Source: an uncultured Bacteroidales bacterium
GTDB taxonomy: Bacteria; Bacteroidota; Bacteroidia; Bacteroidales; Bacteroidaceae
Direction of reading: 5' to 3'
Assembly: GCA_949297215.1 (NCBI GenBank)
Contig: CASFRV010000009.1
Coordinates: forward strand, 18,377-82,376
Length of the DNA stretch: 64,000 nucleotides
A program made the position numbers and the translations under genes. How positions within the stretch are numbered: the first letter of the stretch is position 1; each line of letters starts with the position of its first letter. The notes under the pieces were generated by a model. The model ran no database searches. It was not told where the DNA came from and saw only the letters and a list, made by a program, of their open reading frames with translations. Below are positions 9,937-20,321 of the stretch, piece by piece.

Positions 9937-10668
9937 TTAGCGGTTATTATTTCTTCTGCCGCGGAATTTGCGACCACCGTTGCCATAACCGTTGCCACGG
10001 CCGTTATCTTTCTCTACCGTGAAATCGGGAGCCAGGTCCTTCTTACCATAAACCTCACCACGGCAAATCCACACTTTAATACCAATCAAACCAACCTTGG
10101 TCAAGGCCTGAGTCTGACAGTAATCAATATCGGCACGAAAAGTATGCAAAGGAGTACGTCCTTCCTTATACATTTCCTTTCTAGCCATTTCAGCACCATT
10201 CAAACGGCCAGATATCTGCACTTTAACACCTTCAGCACCAGCGCGCATCGTGTTGGCAATAGCCATCTTGATTGCGCGGCGATAGGCTATCTTACCCTCG
10301 ATTTGACGAGCTATGCCCTTAGCTACAATGGTAGCATCCAAGTCGGGCTTCTTTACTTCAAAGATGTTGATCTGTACATCTTTATCTGTAATCTTCTTCA
10401 GCTCCTCTTTCAACTTATCTACTTCCTGTCCGCCCTTACCGATGATAATGCCGGGACGCGAAGTGCAGATGGTGATAGTTATCAGTTTAGGGGTACGCTC
10501 GATGACGATACGGGAGACGCTTGCCTTTGCCAAACGAGCATCCAAGTACTTACGGATTTTGCTATCCTCAAGCAGATTATCTCCGAAATTGGAACCTCCG
10601 TACCAGTTAGAATCCCAACCACGAATGATTCCAAGACGGTTACTTATAGGATTTACTTTTTGACCCAT
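9937..10668 (-). CDS. rpsC: 30S ribosomal protein S3
   Basis: A 243-residue uS3 ([20 protein letters not shown]) with the type II KH domain ([20 protein letters not shown]) and the C-terminal domain ([19 protein letters not shown]). S3 lies at the mRNA entry channel and is part of the ribosomal helicase. The C-terminus ends in a Gly/Arg/Asn-rich tail ([21 protein letters not shown] without its last bases), longer and more basic than in E. coli and common in this phylum. Confidence 0.97.
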   Translation of the reverse strand: MGQKVNPISNRLGIIRGWDSNWYGGSNFGDNLLEDSKIRKYLDARLAKASVSRIVIERTPKLITITICTSRPGIIIGKGGQEVDKLKEELKKITDKDVQINIFEVKKPDLDATIVAKGIARQIEGKIAYRRAIKMAIANTMRAGAEGVKVQISGRLNGAEMARKEMYKEGRTPLHTFRADIDYCQTQALTKVGLIGIKVWICRGEVYGKKDLAPDFTVEKDNGRGNGYGNGGRKFRGRRNNNR

Positions 10669-10679
10669 ACTTCCTTCAA

Positions 10680-11078
10680 TTAATCATTATTTTTTGTACC
10701 AACGAACAAGGTAACATGGTTCGAACGCTTACGAATTCTGTAACCTCTTCCCTGAGGAGCGGGTCTCATACGCTTCAGCGTAACGCCCTCATCAACATAG
10801 ACAGTTGTCACATACAATTCACCATCTTCTGCCTTTCTATCATTCTTCTGCTCCCAATTAGCAATGGCAGAACGCAACAACTTCTCCACATCAGCAGAGG
10901 CTGCCTTCTTAGAGAAGCGCAACGTACCAAGTGCACGATTCACCTCCATTCCACGGATCATATCAACGACATAGCGCATTTTACGCGGAGAAGAGGGAAC
11001 ATTGTTCAGTTTGGCAAAATACTGGGTCTTTCGGCTTTCCTTTCGTTTTTCAGCCGCTAATCTTTTTCTTGCTCCCAT
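10680..11078 (-). CDS. rplV: 50S ribosomal protein L22
   Basis: A 132-residue uL22 with [19 protein letters not shown] in the N-terminal fold and the long beta hairpin ([20 protein letters not shown]) that reaches into the peptide tunnel, where macrolide-resistance changes map. No insertion or deletion is apparent in the hairpin. It carries the basic N-terminal extension [17 protein letters not shown] of Bacteroidota. Confidence 0.97.
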   Translation of the reverse strand: MGARKRLAAEKRKESRKTQYFAKLNNVPSSPRKMRYVVDMIRGMEVNRALGTLRFSKKAASADVEKLLRSAIANWEQKNDRKAEDGELYVTTVYVDEGVTLKRMRPAPQGRGYRIRKRSNHVTLFVGTKNND

Positions 11079-11116
11079 TTATTTTTGTTTTTATTTTGCT
11101 GGATTGAAATACCTGT

Positions 11117-11386
11117 TTACTTCTTCTTGTTACCAGCATGACCGCCAAACTTACGCGTAGGAGCGAACTCTCCTAACTTATGGCCTACCATGTTCTCAGT
11201 AACATAAACAGGGATGAACTTATTTCCATTATGAACTGCAATGGTATGCCCCACGAAATCAGGGGATATCATCGAAGCTCTAGCCCATGTCTTCACAACA
11301 TTCTTCTTACCGCTCTCATTCATTGCGAGAATTTTCTTCTCCAACGATACAGCGATATAAGGGCCTTTTTTTAATGAACGACTCAT
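11117..11386 (-). CDS. rpsS: 30S ribosomal protein S19
   Basis: An 89-residue uS19 ([19 protein letters not shown]; then [37 protein letters not shown]). S19 forms a complex with S13 in the head of the small subunit and takes part in bridging to the large subunit. The 38-nt gap to rplV contains nothing notable. Confidence 0.98.
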   Translation of the reverse strand: MSRSLKKGPYIAVSLEKKILAMNESGKKNVVKTWARASMISPDFVGHTIAVHNGNKFIPVYVTENMVGHKLGEFAPTRKFGGHAGNKKK

Positions 11387-11409
11387 ATAATTGAATTCTT
11401 TTGTGCTTG

Positions 11410-12234
11410 TTACTTATTACGTCTCTCGATTATGTACTTGTTCGACTGCTTCTTCGGAGAACGGGTCTTCAAGCCCTTAGCATACAAACCAGTACGTGAA
11501 CGCGGATGACCACCAGACTGACGGCCTTCGCCACCACCCATCGGGTGATCCACAGGGTTCATGACAACGCCACGGTTGTGCGGGCGGCGTCCCAACCAGC
11601 GCGAACGTCCAGCTTTACCTGAACTTTCAAGAGCATGGTCGGAATTTCCTACACTACCGATAGTTGCCTTACAAGCACTAAGAATTTGGCGGGTCTCACC
11701 GGAAGGAAGTTTCACAACGCAATACTTTCCTTCACGGGAAGTCAACTGCGCAAAATTTCCTGCCGAACGAACGAGCAAAGCGCCCTGACCGGGTCGCAAT
11801 TCGATATTATGAATCACCGTACCGACAGGAATGTTCTGCAAAGGAAGGGCATTACCCACCTCAGGAGCTGCATTCTCACCGGACATCAGGCGATCACCCA
11901 CCTTCAATCCATTAGGAGCAATAATATAACGTTTTTCACCGTCCGCATAGTAAAGCAAAGCAATACGAGCCGAGCGATTCGGATCGTATTCAATTGTCTT
12001 CACCACAGCGGGTACACCATCTTTCTCACGTTTAAAGTCGATAGCACGGAAAAGTCTCTTATGACCACCGCCCAAATAGCGCATCGTCATTTTTCCCGTG
12101 TTATTACGGCCACCGGAGGACCGCTTTCCGAAAACGAGAGATTTCTCTGGTACGGATGCAGTAATCTCTTCGAACGTACCAATAATCTTGTGTCTCTGCC
12201 CCGGTGTTGTGGGCTTAAATTTACGTACTGCCAT
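11410..12234 (-). CDS. rplB: 50S ribosomal protein L2
   Basis: A 274-residue uL2, needed for subunit association and peptidyl transferase activity. The C-terminal loop with the conserved histidine is present ([20 protein letters not shown]), as are the two RNA-binding beta-barrel domains ([40 protein letters not shown]). It starts 7 nt after rplW. Normal length. Confidence 0.98.
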   Translation of the reverse strand: MAVRKFKPTTPGQRHKIIGTFEEITASVPEKSLVFGKRSSGGRNNTGKMTMRYLGGGHKRLFRAIDFKREKDGVPAVVKTIEYDPNRSARIALLYYADGEKRYIIAPNGLKVGDRLMSGENAAPEVGNALPLQNIPVGTVIHNIELRPGQGALLVRSAGNFAQLTSREGKYCVVKLPSGETRQILSACKATIGSVGNSDHALESSGKAGRSRWLGRRPHNRGVVMNPVDHPMGGGEGRQSGGHPRSRTGLYAKGLKTRSPKKQSNKYIIERRNK

Positions 12235-12241
12235 CTGTTAT

Positions 12242-12532
12242 TTAAATATTGCTATAAAAGTCGATTGCTTCGCCATCTTTCAGCGTCACGATGGCTTTTT
12301 TGAAAGCATTTGTACGACCACGCAGCAAACCCGAACGAGTATAGCGGGTCTTATTCTTACCCGCATAAATCATCGTGTCGACAGCCACCACATGTACGCC
12401 ATAAATTGCTTCAACCTCTGCCTTAATTTGTTCCTTATTTGCTTCAGGACGAACAACAAAGCCAAACTTATTTTGCTTCTCCGTAATAGCGGTCATCTTC
12501 TCAGTGACCAGCGGTTTTATGATGTATGCCAT
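12242..12532 (-). CDS. rplW: 50S ribosomal protein L23
   Basis: A 96-residue uL23 (MAYIIKPLVTEKMTAITEKQ), the main docking platform for trigger factor and signal recognition particle at the tunnel exit. The core FVVRPEANKEQIKAEVEAIY and the following NTMIYAGKNKTRYTRSGLLRG-like loop (here VDTMIYAGKNKTRYTRSG) are present. It is slightly shorter than the E. coli protein. Confidence 0.96.
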   Translation of the reverse strand: MAYIIKPLVTEKMTAITEKQNKFGFVVRPEANKEQIKAEVEAIYGVHVVAVDTMIYAGKNKTRYTRSGLLRGRTNAFKKAIVTLKDGEAIDFYSNI

Positions 12533-12545
12533 AACTTTCGACTTG

Positions 12546-13175
12546 TTATTTGTTTAAGACAGACTCTATACCATTCAAAGCACGTTCAGTCACAACCAAA
12601 ACTCCGGCATCCAACACACCATACGTGTTGATGTCCGAAGCAATGGCAACCTTTGCGCGCTTCAGATTACGAGCAGACAAATATACATTTTTATTGGCTT
12701 CCGGCAAAACCATCAGCACCTTCTTGTCCGCAATGTTAAGGTTATTTATTATTTCAATAAAGCTTTTGGTCTTCGGAGTTTCCAAATTAAAATCCTCTAC
12801 GACCACGATCGCATTCTCACGGGCCTTATATGAAAGCGCACTCTTGCGTGCCAAAGCTTTGGTTTTCTTGTTAAGCTTGAACGAATAATCGCGGGGCTTA
12901 GGACCAAAGACACGAGCACCGCCAACGAGCAGCGGAGAATTGATATCACCACGGCGAGCACCGCCGCCACCTTTCTGACGACCGAGCTTGCGCGTAGAAC
13001 CACTGATTTCGCTTCTCTCCTTCGATTTTGCGGTTCCTTGACGCTGAGCAGCCATATACTGTTTTACATCCAGGTAGATAACATGATCGTTCGGCTCAAT
13101 ACCGAAAACAGCATCATTCAAAGCTACCTTTCTGCCAGTATCCTCACCCTTTATATTCAATACACTGACTTCCAT
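12546..13175 (-). CDS. rplD: 50S ribosomal protein L4
   Basis: A 209-residue uL4. The ATG at 13173-13175 overlaps the rplC stop by one base (TAATG), and [20 protein letters not shown] is the family start, so the longer upstream frame is rejected. The tunnel-lining loop ([20 protein letters not shown]) looks wild type. In E. coli L4 represses the S10 operon, but no leader resembling that target is visible here. Confidence 0.97.
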   Translation of the reverse strand: MEVSVLNIKGEDTGRKVALNDAVFGIEPNDHVIYLDVKQYMAAQRQGTAKSKERSEISGSTRKLGRQKGGGGARRGDINSPLLVGGARVFGPKPRDYSFKLNKKTKALARKSALSYKARENAIVVVEDFNLETPKTKSFIEIINNLNIADKKVLMVLPEANKNVYLSARNLKRAKVAIASDINTYGVLDAGVLVVTERALNGIESVLNK

Positions 13176-13792
13176 TATCTTTCGATTAAAACGATTGAAC
13201 CTTTGCATCCTGCAACAGAACCCTTGATCAGAAGGAGGTTGTGTTCAGGAATTACCTTTAAAACTTTCAAGTTCTGGGTCGTTACTCTGTCGCCACCCAT
13301 ACGGCCTGCCATTCGCATGCCCTTAAACACCTTGGCAGGGTACGAGCAAGCTCCAATCGAACCCGGCTTACGCAAGCGGTCGTCCTGGCCGTGGGTAGTC
13401 TGACCGACGCCGCCGAAACCGTGGCGCTTCACAACGCCCTGGAAGCCTTTTCCTTTGGAAGTGCCGACGATGTCAACATAAGCAGCATCGTTAAACAGCT
13501 CTACCGTCACGGTATCTCCCAAATTCAATTCGTGATCAAAACCTGTGAACTCGGCCAAGTGGCGCTTGGGGGTCACACCAGCTTTCTTAAAGTGGCCAAG
13601 AAGAGGGTTCGACGTATTCTTCTCCTTTGCGTCAGCAAATCCGAGTTGAACAGCCTCGTAACCATCCTTCTCCACACTTTTAATCTGAGTCACCACACAA
13701 GGACCTGCTTCGATAACAGTGCATGGAATATTTTTTCCATCAGCACTGAACACGGATGTCATTCCGATTTTTCTTCCTATTAATCCTGGCAT
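13175..13792 (-). CDS. rplC: 50S ribosomal protein L3
   Basis: A 205-residue uL3 ([20 protein letters not shown]), one of the two assembly initiators of the large subunit. The extended arm that approaches the peptidyl transferase centre is visible ([20 protein letters not shown] and [20 protein letters not shown]). The conserved glutamine that is methylated in E. coli lies in this region. Full length. Confidence 0.98.
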   Translation of the reverse strand: MPGLIGRKIGMTSVFSADGKNIPCTVIEAGPCVVTQIKSVEKDGYEAVQLGFADAKEKNTSNPLLGHFKKAGVTPKRHLAEFTGFDHELNLGDTVTVELFNDAAYVDIVGTSKGKGFQGVVKRHGFGGVGQTTHGQDDRLRKPGSIGACSYPAKVFKGMRMAGRMGGDRVTTQNLKVLKVIPEHNLLLIKGSVAGCKGSIVLIER

Positions 13793-13837
13793 TTCAGTTT
13801 GATTTTGTGATTTAATTATTGATGTGGTCTGTGTTTA

Positions 13838-14143
13838 CTACACTTTGATTTCAACCTCAACGCCGCACGGCAGCTCCAGCTTCATCAGAGCATCAACTGT
13901 CTTTGCCGTGGAACTGTAAATGTCGATCAGACGTTTGTACGAAGAAAGCTCGAACTGCTCGCGCGACTTCTTGTTTACGAACGTACTGCGGTTTACAGTA
14001 ATGATGCGTTTGCGGGTGGGCAAGGGAATCGGTCCACTGACGATTGCACCCGTTGCCTTAACGTTCTTCACGATCTTCTCTGCCGACTTCTCCACGAGAG
14101 TGTGATCGTAAGACTTCAATTTAATTCTGATTTTCTGACTCAT
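13838..14143 (-). CDS. rpsJ: 30S ribosomal protein S10
   Basis: A 101-residue uS10 ([20 protein letters not shown]) with the loop [20 protein letters not shown] that reaches into the head of the 30S subunit. S10 doubles as NusE in antitermination complexes with NusB. It follows fusA by 86 nt, a spacer that holds a strong hairpin. In Bacteroidota this gene continues the fused str and S10 operons. Confidence 0.98.
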   Translation of the reverse strand: MSQKIRIKLKSYDHTLVEKSAEKIVKNVKATGAIVSGPIPLPTRKRIITVNRSTFVNKKSREQFELSSYKRLIDIYSSTAKTVDALMKLELPCGVEVEIKV

Positions 14144-14170
14144 TTTGTTTTTATTATACTCATGGAGGAG

Positions 14171-14200
14171 GGCGGGCTAAGAGTCATTCGTTAGCCCGCC
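14171..14200 (-). promoter_or_regulatory. Perfect hairpin in the fusA-rpsJ spacer
   Basis: GGCGGGCTAA (14171-14180) and TTAGCCCGCC (14191-14200) form a ten-base-pair stem with a ten-base loop, flanked by GGAG/CTCC that could extend it. On the transcribed strand it is not followed by a U run, so it is not a typical terminator. An attenuator, an RNA processing site or an mRNA stabiliser between the str and S10 parts of the operon is inferred. Confidence 0.6.
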
Positions 14201-14229
14201 TCTCCACGAGCTATCATTTAATTTATGGA

Positions 14230-16350
14230 TTACTTAATCAAATCTACGCGACCTTTTACTTCTTCAAGTACAGCCTTAGCGATAGAGCTGGAAACAGGAG
14301 CGTGGTGGTCGTACTGCATAGAAGAGGTTGCGCGGCCGGAGGTGATCGTACGCAGGGCCGTTACATAGCCGAACATTTCAGCCAGAGGCACCATTGCCTT
14401 CACGATACGGGCACCGGAACGGCTGCTTTCCATTCCTTCTACCTGACCACGACGCTTGTTCAAGTCGCCAATCACGTCACCCATATTTTCCTCGGGAGTA
14501 ACCACTTCGAGGCGCATGATGGGCTCCATGAGAACGGGACCTGCTTGAGCGCAAGCATTCTTATATGCATTCAAAGCTGCGATTTCGAACGAAAGCTGGT
14601 CAGAGTCAACCGGGTGGAACGAACCGTCAAGCAACTCTACCTTCATGCTGTCCATCGGGTAGCCGCCAAGGACACCATTCTTCATGGCATTCTCGAAGCC
14701 TTTCTGTACGGAAGGAATAAACTCCTTAGGAATGTTACCGCCGGTCACCTTGTTGACAAATTGCAGACCACCTTCCTTGTAGTCCTCGTCAACGGGACCC
14801 ACATTTACAATGATATCTGCAAATTTACCTCTACCACCCGACTGCTTCTTATACACCTCGCGGAGATTTACAGTCTTGGTAATGGCTTCCTTGTAGTTCA
14901 CTTGGGGCTTACCCTGGTTACATTCCACCTTAAACTCGCGCTTCAGACGGTCGATGATGATGTCAAGGTGAAGCTCACCCATACCCGAGATCACCGTCTG
15001 ACCCGTCTGCTCGTCGGTGTGAACCGTAAAGGTCGGGTCCTCCTCAGCCAGCTTGGCCAAACCGTTGGAGAGCTTGTCCAAATCCTTCTGAGTCTTCGGC
15101 TCCACAGCGATACCAATCACGGGGTCGGGGAAGTCCATCGATTCGAGAACGATAGGTGCATCCTCGTCGCAAAGCGTATCTCCCGTGCGAATATCCTTGA
15201 AACCTACACCGGCACCGATATCACCTGCGCTGATCACGTCAACGGGGTTCTGATGGTTCGAGTGCATCTGGAAGAGACGCGACACGCGCTCCTTCTTACC
15301 CGAACGTACATTATAAATATAGGAGCCAGCCTCAATCTTACCGGAATAAACACGGAAGAAGGTCAGACGTCCCACATAGGGGTCGGTAGCGATCTTAAAT
15401 GCCAAAGCCGACGTTTTTTCATCTTCGCTCGGCTTACGGTCTTCATCCTCGCCCGTTTCGGGGTTCTTACCTACAATGTTAGGCGTATCCAGAGGAGAGG
15501 GCAAGAACATACATACGTAGTCGAGCAGCGTCTGCACGCCCTTGTTCTTGAAAGAAGAACCACACGTCATGGGCACGATGTCCATAGAAAGCGTACCCTT
15601 GCGGATGGCTGCAATGAGCTCTTCCTCAGTAATCGAAGAAGGATCTTCAAAGAATTTCTCCATCAGAGCCTCATCGCATTCGGCAGCAGCCTCAATCATC
15701 TTCTGACGCCATTCCTCACATTCAGCCTGAAGCTCTGCGGGAATCTCGTCTACTTCATATTCAGCTCCCATGGTCTCATCATGCCACAGGATAGCTTTCA
15801 TCTTGATGAGGTCAACGATACCCTTGAAGTTTTCTTCTGCACCGATAGGCACAGAGATCACGCACGGATGAGCGCCGAGCACATCCTTCATCTGACGCAC
15901 CACTTCAAAGAAGTCGGCACCCGAACGGTCCATCTTGTTCACATAACCGATACGGGGCACATTATACTTGTCAGCCTGACGCCAAACCGTTTCCGACTGC
16001 GGTTCAACACCACCTACGGCACAATACGTAGCCACGGCACCGTCGAGCACACGAAGCGAGCGCTCCACCTCGGCCGTAAAGTCCACGTGTCCCGGGGTAT
16101 CAATCAGGTTGATCTTATACTGATTGTTATTCCAGTTCCAATAAGTCGTAGTAGCAGCGGATGTAATCGTAATACCGCGCTCCTGTTCCTGGGCCATCCA
16201 GTCCATCGTGGCAGCACCTTCGTGCACCTCGCCAATTTTATGGGTCTTGCCCGTATAGAACAAGATACGCTCCGATGTTGTCGTCTTACCAGCATCGATG
16301 TGAGCCATGATGCCGATGTTACGAGTCAAATGCAAATCGTGTTTTGCCAT
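14230..16350 (-). CDS. fusA: Elongation factor G
   Basis: A 706-residue translational GTPase that drives tRNA and mRNA translocation. The G1 motif (AHIDAGKTT near residue 17), G2 ([10 protein letters not shown]), G3 (DTPGH) and G4 (NKMD) are all present. Domains II to V follow, with the domain IV tip region [12 protein letters not shown] and the C-terminal [17 protein letters not shown]. It lies between rpsG and rpsJ in the str cluster. The length is typical of canonical EF-G, so this is the housekeeping copy rather than a tetracycline-protection or EF-G2 paralogue. Confidence 0.98.
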   Translation of the reverse strand: MAKHDLHLTRNIGIMAHIDAGKTTTSERILFYTGKTHKIGEVHEGAATMDWMAQEQERGITITSAATTTYWNWNNNQYKINLIDTPGHVDFTAEVERSLRVLDGAVATYCAVGGVEPQSETVWRQADKYNVPRIGYVNKMDRSGADFFEVVRQMKDVLGAHPCVISVPIGAEENFKGIVDLIKMKAILWHDETMGAEYEVDEIPAELQAECEEWRQKMIEAAAECDEALMEKFFEDPSSITEEELIAAIRKGTLSMDIVPMTCGSSFKNKGVQTLLDYVCMFLPSPLDTPNIVGKNPETGEDEDRKPSEDEKTSALAFKIATDPYVGRLTFFRVYSGKIEAGSYIYNVRSGKKERVSRLFQMHSNHQNPVDVISAGDIGAGVGFKDIRTGDTLCDEDAPIVLESMDFPDPVIGIAVEPKTQKDLDKLSNGLAKLAEEDPTFTVHTDEQTGQTVISGMGELHLDIIIDRLKREFKVECNQGKPQVNYKEAITKTVNLREVYKKQSGGRGKFADIIVNVGPVDEDYKEGGLQFVNKVTGGNIPKEFIPSVQKGFENAMKNGVLGGYPMDSMKVELLDGSFHPVDSDQLSFEIAALNAYKNACAQAGPVLMEPIMRLEVVTPEENMGDVIGDLNKRRGQVEGMESSRSGARIVKAMVPLAEMFGYVTALRTITSGRATSSMQYDHHAPVSSSIAKAVLEEVKGRVDLIK

Positions 16351-16368
16351 CTTTCTGCTATTTATATT

Positions 16369-16845
16369 TTAGAATCTGAAATGAGCGAATGCGCGGTTTG
16401 CCTCAGCCATGCGGTGCATATCCTCCTTACGTTTGAATGCGCCACCCTGTTCATTATAAGCGTCCATGATTTCGGCAGCCAGTTTGTCGGCCATCGTCTT
16501 ACCGCCACGCTTACGGGCATAATTGATCAGATTCTTCATCGAAACCGACTCCTTACGCTCGGGACGAATCTCGGTAGGCACCTGGAAGGTGGCACCACCA
16601 ATACGACGCGACTTCACTTCCACCTGCGGGGTCACCTTGTCGAGAGCCGTCTTCCAGATTTCAAGAGCAGACTTCTCCTGATCCTTCATTCTCTCGCCAA
16701 CAATCTCCAAAGCCTTGTAGAAGATCTCATAAGAGACACTCTTCTTACCATCATACATCAGATGGTTCACAAACTTCGAAACCTTCTGGTCTCCAAACAC
16801 GGGGTCGGGCAGGACCACACGCTTCTTAGGTTTAGCTTTTCTCAT
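16369..16845 (-). CDS. rpsG: 30S ribosomal protein S7
   Basis: A 158-residue uS7 ([20 protein letters not shown]) with the conserved [36 protein letters not shown] and the C-terminal [21 protein letters not shown]7 organises the 3' domain of 16S rRNA at the E site. It lies 18 nt before fusA and 96 nt after rpsL. The gap upstream is A/T rich and holds no clear signal. Confidence 0.98.
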   Translation of the reverse strand: MRKAKPKKRVVLPDPVFGDQKVSKFVNHLMYDGKKSVSYEIFYKALEIVGERMKDQEKSALEIWKTALDKVTPQVEVKSRRIGGATFQVPTEIRPERKESVSMKNLINYARKRGGKTMADKLAAEIMDAYNEQGGAFKRKEDMHRMAEANRAFAHFRF

Positions 16846-16941
16846 TGTGTTTTAAAACTTGGTTATGTATAGGCTGCATTCTTGTTCTTCAACTCTCCCG
16901 TCGGAAAATTTACTCAACCCGTGATGCAAACCAATTTTCTC

Positions 16942-17325
16942 TTATTTCTTACCAGCCTTAGGACGTTTTGCTCCATATTTGGAACGACGCTGCGTACGGT
17001 TGGCCACGCCGGCCGTATCAAGCGTTCCACGAACAATGTGATAACGCACACCGGGAAGGTCTTTCACACGACCGCCACGAACAAGCACGATGGAGTGCTC
17101 CTGCAGGTTGTGACCTTCACCGGGAATATAGGAGTTCACCTCCTTAGAGTTCGTCAGACGCACACGGGCCACCTTACGCATAGCCGAGTTAGGCTTCTTA
17201 GGCGTGGTCGTATACACACGCACACACACTCCACGACGCTGGGGGCATGAATCCAACGCAGGCGACTTGCTCTTATCCGCTGTCACCTTTCTACCCTTTC
17301 TTACTAATTGCTGAATAGTAGGCAT
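16942..17325 (-). CDS. rpsL: 30S ribosomal protein S12
   Basis: A 127-residue uS12 ([20 protein letters not shown]), a decoding-centre protein. The two regions where streptomycin resistance arises, [19 protein letters not shown] and [17 protein letters not shown], carry the usual lysines, so the allele looks sensitive. It is the first gene of the 17-kb ribosomal operon; a promoter match lies about 84 nt upstream. Confidence 0.98.
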   Translation of the reverse strand: MPTIQQLVRKGRKVTADKSKSPALDSCPQRRGVCVRVYTTTPKKPNSAMRKVARVRLTNSKEVNSYIPGEGHNLQEHSIVLVRGGRVKDLPGVRYHIVRGTLDTAGVANRTQRRSKYGAKRPKAGKK

Positions 17326-17408
17326 TTGTTTGATTTTTAATTTGTTGTATATATTATTTTCCTATTTTTCCATGCTTGCGAAGGCGCACTATACACCTTT
17401 TCGGCCTG

Positions 17409-17440
17409 CAAATTTAGCGCTAAAAAACGGAATGAGCAAG
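17409..17440 (-). promoter_or_regulatory. Candidate promoter of the ribosomal superoperon
   Basis: On the minus strand TAAATTTG (17409-17416) matches the Bacteroidota -7 element TAnnTTTG, and CTTG (17437-17440) lies 20 nt upstream as the -33 element. Transcription would start near 17402 and give a leader of about 75 nt before rpsL. Sequence match only. Confidence 0.55.
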
Positions 17441-17663
17441 ATTTTCAAGCACTTAAAAAGAGCCAACTTTAAAAAATACGCATACTTCTTCCGTCGGGGG
17501 CGGTGGAGCGCGTTTTTCCTCTGCGGTTCGCACAGCAAAAAACCATACTCGCCTTCACTCCTTATATATAATATATGGAGCACGCCTTCTGTCACCGCCC
17601 TGCTCGCCCGGCGCTGGGCGGAGGGGGCGGCCGGCTCCATAAATGGCAGCAAAAACAACAAAA
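17441..17663. other. Intergenic, upstream of rpsL promoter
   Basis: About 220 nt between the ddh terminator and the rpsL promoter. It is A/T rich near 17440-17490 and G/C rich near 17600-17640 (CGCCCGGCGCTGGGCG forms a short hairpin). I see no coding frame with family resemblance and no RNA gene here. Confidence 0.5.
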
Positions 17664-17746
17664 ATAAAGGCGGGCCCCGAAGGAAGCCCCGTTTATGCAG
17701 CGCAAAAGCGACGTGCATAAATGAGGGGATGCCTTCGAGGCCCGCC
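17664..17746 (-). terminator. Rho-independent terminator after ddh
   Basis: A long, almost fully paired hairpin (17669-17746). GGCGGGCC pairs with GGCCCGCC, CGAAGG with CCTTCG, and a second inner stem pairs TTTATGC with GCATAAA. On the minus strand it is followed by CTTTATTTTTGTTGTTTTTG. It sits 37 nt after the ddh stop and is a strong intrinsic terminator. Confidence 0.85.
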
Positions 17747-17782
17747 AATAGGGAAGCTATCTCTCCCTGTTTGAGAAACGGT

Positions 17783-18682
17783 TCAGACGAGATGGCCTAT
17801 CCATTCGTCGCGCTCGCCGGGAAGCAGATCGACGACAGGGATTTCAATCATCGTGTAGCAGCCGGGCTGCTGGCGCATGGCGGCGCGAGCCACACACACG
17901 AGCACCTGTCCCGTCAGGGCCGGGTTGTTGATGTGCATGTTAAACTCGAAAAGCTGGTTTTGCGTGCGTCCCGAAACGCCTTTGCGCGTCAGGTTGACGC
18001 CGTGACCCATATCCAGCAAGTCGTCCACGCAGGGCACCTGCATCACGTGCGTTTCGTCGTTCACAAAATAAGGGTCAGCTTTGATGTCGGCCGCCACCTT
18101 GGCAAAGTCGGCACCATCTTCCAGCTCCACGTACACCATTCTGCGATGTATGCCCGTACCCACCGGTATCGTCATGGAGAGGGCAGCCTTGACGCCGGGC
18201 ACGGCCTTGACGGCCACCGTGTGGCCCATGCTCATGCCCGGACCGAAATTGGTGTAGGTGATACCTTTCGGAGCAATGGCTTGCAGCAGCGTGCGCACCA
18301 CCGAGTCGCTACCCGGGTCCCAACCTGCCGAAATGATCGACACGGTTCCGTGTTCCTTGGCCACCTTGCCCAGCTCGCTGCGAAGCGCGGGCACCTGCGT
18401 ATGGATGTCGAAGCTGTCGACCGTGTTGATGCCCAATGCCAGAAATTCCTTGGCATACGTTTCTACGCTGCGCGTCGGCGTTGCCAGGATGGCCACATCC
18501 ACCTTGCCCAGTTCGCGAATGTCCTTCGCTACTTTGTAGGGAGCCAGCTCTGCCGGCATATTTTCATCTCCTTTACGACGTACAACACCTGCCACTTCGA
18601 AATCGGGGGCAGCCTCCAAGGCTTGCAATGCATAGTGGCCGATGTTTCCATAACCGACCACAGCAGCTCTAATCTTATTCAT
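17783..18682 (-). CDS. ddh: meso-Diaminopimelate D-dehydrogenase
   Basis: A 299-residue NADPH-dependent enzyme that makes meso-diaminopimelate from tetrahydrodipicolinate in one step, the short branch of the lysine and peptidoglycan precursor pathway. The N-terminal Rossmann motif is [17 protein letters not shown]; the family residues [18 protein letters not shown] and [19 protein letters not shown] follow. The frame opens four codons earlier, but [13 protein letters not shown] (ATG at 18680-18682) is the usual start. It stands alone, with a TAATTTTG -7 match (18711-18718) upstream without a clear -33 element, and a strong terminator downstream. Confidence 0.93.
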   Translation of the reverse strand: MNKIRAAVVGYGNIGHYALQALEAAPDFEVAGVVRRKGDENMPAELAPYKVAKDIRELGKVDVAILATPTRSVETYAKEFLALGINTVDSFDIHTQVPALRSELGKVAKEHGTVSIISAGWDPGSDSVVRTLLQAIAPKGITYTNFGPGMSMGHTVAVKAVPGVKAALSMTIPVGTGIHRRMVYVELEDGADFAKVAADIKADPYFVNDETHVMQVPCVDDLLDMGHGVNLTRKGVSGRTQNQLFEFNMHINNPALTGQVLVCVARAAMRQQPGCYTMIEIPVVDLLPGERDEWIGHLV

Positions 18683-18816
18683 ACCACTGTACATTTATTA
18701 AAACGCACGGCAAAATTAGTCAGAATCCGTCTAATTGTATAGGCCTTCCCACAAAAATACAGCAATGTGACGTTCTTTTAACACACAAACAAGATAAAGG
18801 GGCTTTCCATGCACCA

Positions 18817-18849
18817 AAGAGGCCGGACGATCTGTTCGCCCGGCCTCTT
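18817..18849 (-). terminator. Hairpin downstream of the OmpA-family gene
   Basis: AAGAGGCCGG (18817-18826) pairs with CCGGCCTCTT (18840-18849), a ten-pair stem 48 nt after the porin stop. The minus-strand tail is TTTGGTGC, a weak U run, so it may terminate inefficiently or mainly stabilise the 3' end. Confidence 0.55.
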
Positions 18850-18897
18850 CCTCAGATGAAATTATACTAACCTTAAAGGACCAATAGATATGGTCGC

Positions 18898-20049
18898 TTA
18901 TTGGATTTCAAGTGTACAGATGCTGACGCGGTTCCACTCGGGTTCCGAGAAGACGCTGCCCACGCCCTGGCCTTCAGCCGTGATGCGGTCGGCGTCGATG
19001 CCATACTTCTTCACGAGGATGCCCTTCACCACGTCGGCGCGCTTCTGGGCCAGCTTCTTGTTGATGGCTGCGCCACCTTCGGGCGAAGCATATCCCTTGA
19101 TGACAGCCTTGGCGTCGGGATTGTCCTTCATATAAGAAGCAAAGCGTTCGATGTTGGCCTGCTGCGTGGCGTCGACCACCGTCTTGCCCTGGCGGAAGCT
19201 CACTACGCTCTCCAAGCCATCAACGCCCTTGGCCGTTTGCGTAGCCTTGCTGTTGCGGCAGTCGTTGAGCTGGCGTTGCAGGTTGCGAATTTCGCCGTTG
19301 CTGCGTTCAACCTGCCCCTTGGCATCGCGCAACGAAGAGCGCAGGTCGTTGATCTTGGCGTTCAAGCCGTCCACTTCTGCCTGGTCGTAAGCGCGCACTT
19401 TCTTGAAATAGTGCGTGCCGTTGCTGTTCTTGAAGTGGTAAGTCACGCCGGCCATCAGTTCCACATAAGCCTTGTTGGCGTCATAGTCTACGCCACGGGG
19501 CGAGTCGTCCATGTCCCAAACGATGGCAGGTTTGAAGGCTACGGTCCAAGCCTTCTTCTCGCCGAGGTTGAAGTTGAAGTTCAGGCCATACTTCGTGCTG
19601 AAAGCGTTGTCGTCGCCCGGGCGATTGCCATGCCAATACTTATGAATCCAGCCTGCACCGGCCACGGCCTCCACCTCAAACAAGCGGGGCACGCCGTTGT
19701 AGCCGCAGAACAAGTTGCTCATGTTGATTTTGGCCAAGACGCTCACGTTCGTAATGTCGAAGGCCGTGCAGCTCGTTTCGGTATAAGGATACGTATTCAG
19801 CATGTTCACCCCGGCCGTACCTTGAAAGCCCAAGCCAAAGACGGGCGTAATCTGCTTGGTCAGCTCAATACCAAATTGAGGACGCATGTTACCCCAGAAA
19901 GCCGAATGGGTCAGCGGGGTGGCTGCTCCTACATTCAAGCCAATCGACCAATTGTCAAAGAACTTGCTTTCCTGTAAGGCGTTTGCCTGCTGTGCAGCTG
20001 CACCGGCGGCAATAGATCCCATGAGGACCACTGATAAAACCTTTTTCAT
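18898..20049 (-). CDS. OmpA-family outer-membrane protein with peptidoglycan-binding domain
   Basis: A 383-residue protein. The signal peptide is MKKVLSVVLMGSIAAGAAAQ, which selects the ATG at 20047-20049 over the longer open frame. Residues up to about 230 form a beta-barrel region (DNWSIGLNVGAATPLTHSAF). A coiled-coil linker follows (DQAEVDGLNAKINDLRSSLR). The OmpA C-terminal domain near residues 280-383 has the peptidoglycan-binding core IKGYASPEGGAAINKKLAQK with RADVVKGILVKKYGI. It is likely an abundant outer-membrane anchor. The gene is monocistronic between a canonical promoter and a hairpin. Confidence 0.9.
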   Translation of the reverse strand: MKKVLSVVLMGSIAAGAAAQQANALQESKFFDNWSIGLNVGAATPLTHSAFWGNMRPQFGIELTKQITPVFGLGFQGTAGVNMLNTYPYTETSCTAFDITNVSVLAKINMSNLFCGYNGVPRLFEVEAVAGAGWIHKYWHGNRPGDDNAFSTKYGLNFNFNLGEKKAWTVAFKPAIVWDMDDSPRGVDYDANKAYVELMAGVTYHFKNSNGTHYFKKVRAYDQAEVDGLNAKINDLRSSLRDAKGQVERSNGEIRNLQRQLNDCRNSKATQTAKGVDGLESVVSFRQGKTVVDATQQANIERFASYMKDNPDAKAVIKGYASPEGGAAINKKLAQKRADVVKGILVKKYGIDADRITAEGQGVGSVFSEPEWNRVSICTLEIQ

Positions 20050-20107
20050 AATCATATCATGTTTAGGATGACAATTATAAAGGCATAATGTCTTCACCCT
20101 TTGCCTG

Positions 20108-20140
20108 CAAAGATATGGAAACAACCAATACGTTGCCAAA
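20108..20140 (-). promoter_or_regulatory. Promoter of the OmpA-family gene
   Basis: On the minus strand TTTG (20137-20140), a 21-nt spacer and TATCTTTG (20108-20115) match the phylum promoter consensus in full. The predicted transcript starts near 20101, giving a leader of about 50 nt. Confidence 0.75.
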
Positions 20141-20197
20141 AAATTTACAAGTTTTAAGACCAATAACACAAGAAAATTTGATTTTGTCCGTAAAAGG

Positions 20198-20229
20198 CTT
20201 GCTTAATCCAGTTCTACACGCTACTTTTG
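20198..20229 (+). promoter_or_regulatory. Promoter of the DUF3467 gene
   Basis: CTTG (20198-20201), a 20-nt spacer and TACTTTTG (20222-20229) match the Bacteroidota promoter. The expected transcript starts near 20236, about 86 nt before the ATG. It diverges from the porin promoter, with about 60 nt between the two -33 elements. Confidence 0.7.
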
Positions 20230-20321
20230 CCCCGCAAAGCCGCCCGGCACGGGCATCTGCCACGGCCGCACGGCTCGACAAAACACATTACACACTCATT
20301 TTAAACAACATTTCGAAACTT

